From contig OZ023185.1 in the NCBI GenBank assembly GCA_963995505.1, positions 13,837,691-13,901,690 on the forward strand: a DNA stretch of 64,000 bases. Direction: 5' to 3'. This DNA is from Hypericum androsaemum. Its lineage: Eukaryota > Streptophyta > Magnoliopsida > Malpighiales > Hypericaceae. Made by a program: the position numbers and the translations under genes. Positions 56,497 through 64,000 of the stretch are shown piece by piece. The notes beneath the pieces were generated by a model that was not told where the DNA came from, ran no database searches, and saw only the letters and a list, made by a program, of their open reading frames with translations. Numbering within the stretch: the first letter of the stretch is position 1; each line of letters opens with the position of its first letter.

Positions 56497-58167
56497 TCAC
56501 ATGCGACTGAACCTGGAGGAGCCCATCTCCTCGGCCACCTTCCTAAGCACAGACTTCTGGATCTTCCCGGTCGCCGTCTTGGGCAGCTCCTCCTTCACCA
56601 CCACCGTCTTAGGCACCATGTAATGAGGCAACCTCCTCCGGCAATGCTCCACCAACTCCTCCTCTATACCTCCCATCAGTTCCGTCCCAACCGCTTTCAA
56701 GCTGACAAAAGCACAAGGTGTCTCCCCCCAGAACTCGTCCGGCCGGGCCACCACCGCGGCCTCGTCGACCGCCGGATGCGAGTACAACACCGTCTCCACC
56801 TCCACGCTGCTCACATTCTCCCCTCCGCTTATGATCACGTCCTTGGACCGGTCCTTTATCTCCAGGTACCCATCAGGGTGCACCACCCCTACGTCTCCCG
56901 TGTACAACCACCCGTCGTTTCTCATGCACTTGGACGTCTCGTCTTTGTCCTTGAGGTACCCCAGCATCAGGCACGCCCCCCTCATCACGATCTCCCCTCG
57001 GGTCGCTCCGTCCTTCGGGACGCTCCCTCCGGTCTCCGCGTCCACCACGTCCACCTCCGCGAGCCCGATAGTCCTAACGCCTTGTCGCGATTTGAGCTGC
57101 GCTCTTTCGTGTGCCGGGAGGCTGTTCCATTCCCTTTTCCAAGAGCACGACACCATGAATCCCCCGGCCTCGGTGAGGCCGTACACGTGGCTGACGATAA
57201 ACCCTAGGGACTCTGCCTTGGAGAGCACGGAAGCGGGTGGAGGCGAGCCTCCTGTAAGGATGTGGACCTTAGGGCTCAAGGGTTTCGCGTTACTACCAGT
57301 GCTGTTGCATATCATGTTCATGACGACCGGTGCGCCGCACATGTGGGTCACGCGGTGGTCCTCGATGGAGCGGAAGATTGTGGGCCCGTCGAATCTGCGG
57401 AGGCAAATGTTGGTCCCACCGATGGCAGCCATCCCCCAGGAGTAGTTCCATCCGTTGGAATGGAACAGAGGGAGTGTCCAGAGGTAGACAGGGTGCCTCG
57501 GGACCGACCAGTCTATTATCGCGTTCGTGACGTGGACGAACACCGCGCGGTGGGAGTGGACGACCCCTTTGGGGGAGGAGGTCGTTCCCGATGTGTAGTT
57601 TAGTACAAGCGGATCCCACTCGTTTTCGGGTCGGATCCACTTGAACTCCGGATCACCCTTCTCCACCATCGACTCGTAGGTGTCAAGGAAGTGGTGGACG
57701 TCGTCACGTTCGAACGTTTCATCGTCGTCATCATCCATGAGGACCAGGAGCGGACGCTTGGGGGCGCGCGGGGACAAGGAGATGGCGTCGAGGACTAAGG
57801 CCCTCAATTGGGAGTCGACGAAGAGGAGCTTCGCCTCACTATGGACGAGCTGCACGGACAAGGTACGGGGGTCCAGCCGAGTGTTGATGGTGTTGAGGAC
57901 AGCTCCGGCCATGGGGACCGCGAAGTGGAGCTCGTAGGTCCCCGGGACGTTGGGGGCGATGACGGAGACCACGTCGCCCCTCTTTATGCCCAGGGACGAA
58001 ATGGACGAAGCGAGCCGGAGGCACCGGTTGTGGGTCTGAGACCAAGTGTGGATGGTGTTGTTGTAGACGATGGAAGGATGGGAACTGTAGGCGGTTGCTG
58101 CCCTGTCGAGGAAGCCGACCGGAGTTAGAGGACAAGAGTTGGCCGGCCTCGGTTTAAGATCTTCCAT
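56497..58167 (-). CDS. Peroxisomal acyl-activating enzyme (AMP-forming acyl-CoA ligase), single exon
   Basis: Intact ORF of 556 residues, the usual length for the plant AAE1/BZO1/cinnamate-CoA ligase clade. Adenylation motifs in order: YTSGTTSSPKGV (about 191-202, ATP binding), PLFHSNGW (about 233-240), VYGLTEAGG (328-336), YTGDVG (422-427), KDRSKDVIISGGENVSSVEV (438-457) and PKTATGKIQK (529-538) with the catalytic Lys near 535. It ends SRM, a plant type 1 peroxisomal targeting signal. The reaction is carboxylate + ATP + CoA to acyl-CoA + AMP + PPi. The substrate (short or medium fatty acid, benzoate, cinnamate or jasmonate precursor) cannot be read from the sequence. The start is the first ATG, giving MEDLKPRPANSCPLTPVGFL, which matches the family N-terminus. 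High GC contrasts with flanking DNA. Confidence 0.92.
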   Translation of the reverse strand: MEDLKPRPANSCPLTPVGFLDRAATAYSSHPSIVYNNTIHTWSQTHNRCLRLASSISSLGIKRGDVVSVIAPNVPGTYELHFAVPMAGAVLNTINTRLDPRTLSVQLVHSEAKLLFVDSQLRALVLDAISLSPRAPKRPLLVLMDDDDDETFERDDVHHFLDTYESMVEKGDPEFKWIRPENEWDPLVLNYTSGTTSSPKGVVHSHRAVFVHVTNAIIDWSVPRHPVYLWTLPLFHSNGWNYSWGMAAIGGTNICLRRFDGPTIFRSIEDHRVTHMCGAPVVMNMICNSTGSNAKPLSPKVHILTGGSPPPASVLSKAESLGFIVSHVYGLTEAGGFMVSCSWKREWNSLPAHERAQLKSRQGVRTIGLAEVDVVDAETGGSVPKDGATRGEIVMRGACLMLGYLKDKDETSKCMRNDGWLYTGDVGVVHPDGYLEIKDRSKDVIISGGENVSSVEVETVLYSHPAVDEAAVVARPDEFWGETPCAFVSLKAVGTELMGGIEEELVEHCRRRLPHYMVPKTVVVKEELPKTATGKIQKSVLRKVAEEMGSSRFSRM

Positions 58168-58199
58168 TGGTGTGGATCCTCCTCTTGCTCTGTTTCAAT

Positions 58200-58885
58200 G
58201 AGGAGATTTGATGCATTTGTCAAGAACTTGTAGACAACATAATTATTGTCCAACATCTGCAACAACTGGACAATTTAATGCATGCACATGTTTGGCGATT
58301 CTAAAGCATCAGCAATGGGTACCAATACTACAATGCATTTTTTTACTCGTAATGTTTCAACTCAATACCAAAACCTAAATTGTTTTTGGTTTATAACCAC
58401 TTGGTATCCGACCTATTGGACCGACTAATCCAAGTTCGAGCTGGGTAGAACTTTTGAAAGGTGGCAAAGCTCTCCTAACAAGTATTTAATACTATTGCGT
58501 TCCTAAGGACTCGTATCCGAGACCTTGATTAAGCTAGAACAACTCCCTCACTAGTTGATCTAAGTGATTGTTGGTATCAAAACCTAAATTTTTTAAGAAT
58601 TCCACCGGTTCCCTTGTTAGGGATGTTTGTGATTTTAATAATGTATCACATGGAGGGACTTACCAAATGGATCCGGGGGACCTGGAATCGAGTATTATTG
58701 TTATACTGAGGAAAGACGAACTCTTGGTGTCAATATGTAAACGAAAGGGAGGGCTCCATCGGTATACCAAAAATATATTATTTGATTGGAGGTTGGTTAC
58801 ATGTGCCTGTTCTCTTTGGAGTTTTATAATGGACTATAATCGTCATCGTTTGCCCTGTTTTCTTGGGAGTTTTATGTGAGTGTTA
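58200..58885. other. 5' flank of the acyl-activating enzyme gene
   Basis: Probable promoter region on the left. The plus ORF at 58568-58879 has no family resemblance. No transposon ends seen. Confidence 0.45.
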
Positions 58886-58996
58886 ACTTACAAATCAATA
58901 AATTTTACTTAAAAAACTTGCATATCAATAAATCTTACTAAAAAACTTACTAATCAATAAATCTTACTAAAAAACCTACTGATCAATAAATGTAAC
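58886..58996 (+). repeat. Minisatellite, 29-30-bp units, about 3.7 copies
   Basis: Units of the type ACTTACTAATCAATAAATCT followed by TACTAAAAA. Confidence 0.92.
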
Positions 58997-59754
58997 TTCT
59001 TTTGTTGGACCATAACGCAGAGGTTTCTCCTCCATGATGGCCTTTCCGATTCAGGACCATGTTCCCTACAACTAATTTTATTATGGCAACATATCAAATA
59101 TTTAGATGAAAAGTTGTTCTAGTTTAAACTAAGAGATTTCGGATACGAGTTCTTGAAAATACAAGTGTTAAATATTATCGAAAAATTTGTCATCATTCAA
59201 ACATCTTATCCGACTCGAACGTAGATTAATCAACCGAGTGAATATCCGCGCACTCCGTAAATGAGTTCATCAATTACTATGAGCAATAGAATAACTCTCA
59301 CAATTGGAATTCGGACACCAGATAGCAAAGAGAATGAAACGATAAGCTTCAAGGAGACTACCAATTGGACATCAGATTGCCTGGATTGGCTCTACTTGTT
59401 CATGGTTGAGGCACGTAAAAGTTCCAAAATATAGACCCCATGGACAAGAAAGCCACTCGGGCATGAAGAGGTACAAAACCTGCATGAAAGCCAAGAAGTT
59501 TGTCGGCAGAACAATCTACTAGATACAAGATGTCAAATAAAAGACATCCCTCAGTCAACAGCTGAATAAAAAAATCCCCAGGAGAGATTCATTTGAACAC
59601 TAATAAGAGTGTGCACTGATCCGAGTTGTGTCGAATACTAAAAATCAAAGTGGTTCACCATGCAAGAATGATTATAACTTGCACCAAAATGCTAGAATAG
59701 AGCATTAGAATTTCCAAGAGCGAGCGACAAAGACTGCACAGACGTACCAAAACT
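58997..59754. other. Intergenic region
   Basis: No gene, RNA or element ends recognised. Confidence 0.45.
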
Positions 59755-60043
59755 TTTGTTTGGAGAAAATCACCATGGATTTTGTGACCGGACTCCCGAG
59801 GAGTTTGCATGGGAAGGATGCGGTATGGGTAGTAGTAGATAGACTGACAAAGGGAGCCCACTTTCTGGCTTATAAGACGGGTATGTCCATGGAGCAGATG
59901 GCAGAACTCTATTTAAGAGAAATGGTACGATTGCATGGGATTCCGGTAAGCATCACCTCTGATCGAGACACCAGATTCGTCAAAGCAGAACACCAACGAC
60001 TGGCCGGACCTCTACAACCACTAGATATTCCAGAGTGGAAATG
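59755..60043 (+). pseudogene. Gypsy integrase fragment, circularly permuted
   Basis: The frame reads EKITMDFVTGLPRSLHGKDA, VWVVVDRLTKGAHFL, LYLREMVRLHG and SDRDTRF, all from the integrase core of a plant Ty3/Gypsy element. It then passes without a stop into VKAEHQRLAGPLQPLDIPEW, which normally lies just before EKITMDF. The order is therefore rearranged, as in a tandem duplicate or circle-derived copy. It ends K-stop at 60042. Only about 95 residues remain. Confidence 0.82.
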
Positions 60044-60044
60044 A

Positions 60045-60868
60045 ACTTTGATAGGAGCAGAAATCAACCCCGACCGTCAATTTTTGTGCCTGCTTGTGCT
60101 TGTGTTAGAATCCCCATATCCGACACAACTTTTATGCACTTATAAAGTGGGTCATGTGGTATTTTCCAACACACGCTAACGATTGGACCGGGTTCTTATA
60201 CCATCTTAGAATCTTCATAATAGAATTTCTGCACTTCGGAAGTCGGTCCAACTATTCACCACTTCTATGTGGTATTCTTCAACAGTTTGAACCAAAACTA
60301 TAAATATTTCTGATAGACTGTCACTCGGATAGCGTATGCCAAGTTTTTTACTCGAGTGCCTGACTTCTTTTGGGAGTCCAACGCTTTCAAACACAGTCTT
60401 TCTGTCTGGATAGCTGTCTTCCTGTTCTTCGAAATGAATAATAGAAGGACTTGAGACCCTCCATCTAAACTGGATATCAAAGAACTGCTTTGCTTTGGAG
60501 CCTTCTGTCTCGGTTAAAGATCCTGGCAGTTCAAAATTGTTTATCAGAAATGGGATTCTCATACCACCAGTAACAAAAATACAGCTGTGGCACAGAAAAT
60601 AATGGCATCTGTTCGTACTCTTCAAAGGAATGATTGATTGTCAATAGAATGGTCCGGCATAGAGTAGGTCGTTTACCATGGATTAAGATCCTGGCAATAA
60701 TCCACATTAGCTTCAATATTTCCAGACGACTTAGCAACAGAATGTAGCATAAACAGAAATTAGCTAACTGCAACATGTATCTGAATCTTTTTCAAATTTC
60801 AGAGAACCAACCTGGAAACAGAAGGCATTTGCACAGGGCACAGCAAAATTTTCAACCCTTCCCTGCTA
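60045..60868. other. 3' flank of the PPR gene
   Basis: A minus-strand ORF at 60625-60215 has no motif I recognise; this may be 3' UTR or unrelated intergenic DNA. Confidence 0.45.
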
Positions 60869-63062
60869 CTAACAATCAACTTGTGGCATGTATCCTTCCC
60901 TTGCCATGTCCTCTATCAGAAGTTCATACATTCCAAGGGAATGGTAGTTTAACTTGTCTCCGGAATGGAATTCGTGGACTGTGGCTCCAATCTCGATCCA
61001 GCTACTACCAGGGGTCTTTGATACACCCCGATTTTTCATCAATATTCTCATCTTTGCAGAATCATTCCACCTGGTGGCATTTGCATACATCTTAGAGGAG
61101 ATAACATAATTCCCAGAATTTAATGGCTCAGCTTCTAGAAGCAGTTGAGTCACCCTTTCACCCACTTCAACATTTTTGCATTTCTGACAGGCACCGAGGA
61201 GTGCCCCCAATGCAACTTCGTCTGGTTTTCCAGGCATGGTTTCTATGATGTTCCAAGCCTCATAGATAAGACCAGCACGTGCCAGAAGATCGATCATGCA
61301 AGAATAATGCTCAATTTTTGGAACCAATCCAAAGGACGAGTGCATTGACTCAAACAGTTGACGACCCTCATCAACCAATCCAGCGTGCACACAAGCGGAA
61401 AGTACTGCAACAAACGTGATGTCATTTGGACAGGCACCAACATCAGTTTTTGCCATGCGCCTAAACAAAGACAAAGCATCTTGAGTTTTCCCGTGGAAGG
61501 CAAGAGCAGAAATCATAGCATTCCAAGATACTTCATTTTTCTTAGACATGTTCTCAAAAACTCTTTGTGCATCGTCTAAGCTCCCGCACTTTGCATACAT
61601 ATCAATCAAGGCGCTGGCAACATATACATCATGTTGCCAACCTCTTCGTGAAGCAAAAGCTTCAATCCATTTCCCCAAATCAAGGGCTCCAGCGGAGGCA
61701 CATGCAGACAGCACAACAACCATCGTAATCTCATTTAGATCACCATAGGTCTTCCGCATGCAATCAAACAGTCTAATTGCTTCATCAGATGCTCCATTTT
61801 GTGCATACCTGAAGGATCAAGTAAACATGGCAATCAATGCCAATATATCCAATCTATGCAAGAATGCAAACTGATAAAATCTACTTTTAACTCATTGAAT
61901 TGCCAGGTTCACATGGCTATCTTGAATAATATGAAGGTCTAAATTAAAAATATATTCGCCCCAGCTACCCACTTGCTCAAGGAAGGAAAGAATATGTACA
62001 AACTGGTATTAACATTGGCATTGGTGCATAACAGAACAGAACTAGATAAGAAGTTAGTTGTACTTGAGGCGCACACACACTAAAATGATTCAAAGTGAAG
62101 AGAAGCAACTACAAGTAGTATAAGGGACATGACAGAGCTTGATACCCGGTGATCATTGCATTCCAGGTAACAACATCCTTCTCCGCCATCTGATCAAACA
62201 CTCTCCTAGCTGACGCCAACTCCCCGCATTTGCCGTACATATTAATCAACGCAGACCCAACAAATGAGTTGAACTCCATCTTGTTATCTCTTAGATACCC
62301 CTCCACCCACCTCCCCAACTCCAAATCCCCCACGTCCCCGCACGCCGCAAGAACACTCACCAGCGTTGTCTCATCCGGCAAGCACCCTCCCTCCCTCATC
62401 TCACCAAACAACCCCACCGCCTCCTTGGCAAATCCCATCTTAGAGTACCCTGAGATCATCGAGTTCCACGACACCAACCCTCTCTCGGTAATTTCATCGA
62501 ACACCTTCCGCGCAAGCCCCAGCTCCCCGAACCTCGCGTACATGGTGATCAGAGAATGACAAACATGGCCATCGCCTTCCAGCCCGCTCTTCACGGCCAC
62601 CGCGTGCCCCGCCTTCCCTTGACCCACCGCCAAGACGTTCCCACACGACAGGAACAGAAACGGGTAAGTAAAATTGTCCGGCCTCAGCCCAGACGCCCTC
62701 ATCCGATAGTAAAACCGAATGGCGAGGTGGTACTTGTTCCAGGCGATGGCCAGCCCGCGGATCAAGATGTTGAAGGCGTACTCGGTCGGGTGAGGGATCC
62801 GGGAGAAGACGAGGGAGGCGTAGGGGAAGTCGCGGAGGTGGATGGCCTTGGAGAGGAGGTGGGTGGGCTCGTGGAGTTGGTGGAGGACCATCTGGGCGTG
62901 GACCTGCTTCACGCAGCATCTGGTTGGGCTTTGCCTGAGGAGGGATAAGAGGGTGCGGACTAGGGATTGGTGGGTGGGATCCTGGAGCCGCTGCGGAGAG
63001 CGCCGGCTCGGGAAATGGCGGGAGATAATGTTCGTGTTTGAAAAGGGTTTCCGTTTGAGCAT
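60869..63062 (-). CDS. PLS-class pentatricopeptide repeat protein (At2g34400-like), 2 exons
   Basis: Exon 1 is 63062-62146 and exon 2 is 61808-60869; the GT-AG intron (62145-61809) interrupts a repeat at VTWNAMITG/YAQNG. The product is 618 residues. Repeats show the PLS pattern: HVCHSLITMYARFGELGLAR, VSWNSMISGYSKMGFAKEA, SALINMYGKCGELASARRVF, SALIDMYAKCGSLDDAQRVF and VSWNAMISALAFHGKTQDAL. An E-type C-terminus follows, with LLGACQKCKNVEVGE, GSSWIEIGATVHEFHSGDK and LLIEDMAREGYMP; there is no DYW domain. Such proteins bind organelle RNA and act in C-to-U editing or related processing. The N-terminus after MLKRKPFSNTN is basic and Ser-rich, fitting a mitochondrial or plastid target. An in-frame ATG 57 bases upstream (63119) is possible but less likely. 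The best resemblance is At2g34400; the target site is unknown. Confidence 0.9.
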
Positions 63063-63144
63063 CCTATCTTGCGGCCCCCAAATTTTCAACTTACCTAGAT
63101 ATAAGGTTTTAAAAAACAAAGACCAAATTGCCCTCGGGTCCCTC

Positions 63145-64000
63145 GGGTTTGTTTAAATCACTGTTTTAGTTTCTGCTGTTTCGAAATTGAAACTTCGGTC
63201 CCCATAGTTTGCTTTTATTGAACTCTAAGGTCCCTCGCTGATGTCATCATCCAATTTTTTATTTTTTAATAAAGGAAATGACTATTATACCCTTCAGTAA
63301 AAATAAAAAATAAAATAAAAATATCCAGTCATCTTCTCCGGTGATAAAAACTTCTCCGATCAATATAAAAAATCACAAAATCAAACAAAAAAGTCTTGAA
63401 ACCTCGACCTCGCCGTCAACGTAAGCACTACGGAACCTGAACATCGTCGTCTTCACAAGCACAACCAAACCCAGGCGTTCCCAACGGCGTGGCCAAGCCG
63501 TCGGATTCCGACGCCAAAACAGTTTTGATTCGACGCCACCACAGCCTTGGGGGTCTGGTCGTCTCCCGCTATAAAGGAGGCCATCGCCTGGCGCCACCAC
63601 GGTCCCTGTGACCTCGGCTTCCTCGGCCTCGCCTGGAAGTCACCACCTAGAAGCCCATCAACGTCATCGTCGATGTCTTCTCCTTGCTCCTCACTGATTC
63701 TCCAACAACAAAACCAACAAAATCAAAATAAATTAATCGAAAGGGGGGAGGTGGGTTAGGGGCTCAGATTATGGAGGAGGTCTTGGTGTAAATCAAAAGT
63801 TTGCCCCTTCGCCGGAGCTGTGTGTTTACCGATCGGATGGTCAGGGGATGGTCGGGGAAGAAGATATGTTTTTTATTTTTATTAAAGGGTATAATGATGA
63901 CATCAGCGAGGGGCCTTAGAGTTCAATAAAAGCAAACTAGGGGGACCAAAGTTTTGATTTCGAAATAGCAGGGACTAAAATAGTGATTTAAGTAAACTCC
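63145..64000. mobile_element. MULE-like TIR element reaching the window edge
   Basis: The left arm from about 63145 (GGGTTTGTTTAAATCACTGT) is inverted relative to the right arm ending at 64000 (ATAGTGATTTAAGTAAACTC). Both arms share TTGCTTTTATTGAACTCTAA and CCTCGCTGATGTCATCAT, so the TIR is at least 110 bp. The interior is GC-rich with no recognised gene. The right boundary and target duplication fall at or beyond the window edge. Confidence 0.8.

Noticed and set aside
56623..58128. Plus-strand ORFs of up to 204 codons opposite the acyl-activating enzyme
   Set aside because: Antisense shadows in GC-rich coding DNA; the minus frame has all family motifs.
58886..58996. Regular repeats that might suggest a CRISPR array
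   Set aside because: Units are contiguous with no unique spacers, and the window is a plant nuclear genome; this is a minisatellite.
60215..60625. 136-codon minus-strand ORF downstream of the PPR gene
   Set aside because: No motif seen and position fits 3' UTR or intergenic DNA; a separate gene is not supported.

Overview
This is a flowering-plant nuclear segment, probably eudicot. Evidence: GT-AG introns, plant-specific families (NHL/LEA_2, PPR, WAT1-related EamA transporter, peroxisomal acyl-activating enzyme), plant LINE, Copia, Gypsy, hAT and Mutator-like elements, and an endogenous Caulimoviridae-type pararetrovirus. Six protein genes look intact: an NDR1/HIN1-like protein (3997-4782, -), a chloroplast EamA/WAT1-related transporter of 7 exons (17136-19618, +), an At1g65710-like basic protein of 2 exons (20490-22904, -), a small signal-peptide/one-TM protein (38328-38891, +), an acyl-activating enzyme with a peroxisomal tail (56497-58167, -) and a PLS-type PPR protein of 2 exons (60869-63062, -). 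They are independent housekeeping, defence and organelle genes; nothing links them as a pathway or cluster. No rRNA, tRNA or CRISPR was seen.

The rest is mostly layered mobile DNA. 1-2.5 kb: a broken HRD3/SEL1L-like fragment and a 5'-truncated LINE. 7-8.1 kb: a non-coding LINE-like stretch. 8.1-11.4 kb: a Mutator-like element (MULE) with a perfect 9-bp target duplication and a solo LTR nested inside. 11.46-16.95 kb: a four-level nest (MULE > solo LTR > long chromovirus-type solo LTR > hAT-like element). 23.7-24.4 kb: a short MULE filled with CCT-type triplets. 26.4-33.9 kb: a head-to-head inverted pair of pararetrovirus copies bordered by TA repeats, apparently inside an older hAT-like element. 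33.9-38 kb: degraded repeats. 41-43 kb: a CTNNBL1 pseudogene and another MULE. 43.5-46.3 kb: a Copia element cut off after integrase. 46.4-50.9 kb: an old LINE (-) interrupted by a 2.7-kb insertion whose two LTRs face opposite ways yet share one perfect 5-bp target duplication. 51.0-55.4 kb: a 4.4-kb Pack-MULE carrying a chloroplast RNA-binding (RRM) gene fragment with introns, plus a nested hAT. 63.1 kb to the end: another MULE running to the window edge.

The most unusual structures are the inverted-LTR insertion (47514-50225), the inverted pararetrovirus pair (26571-33169), the Pack-MULE (51026-55391) and a perfect 48-bp-stem hairpin (20053-20161). Boundaries given with target duplications were read base by base; family names rest on recognition of motifs and were not checked by a search.
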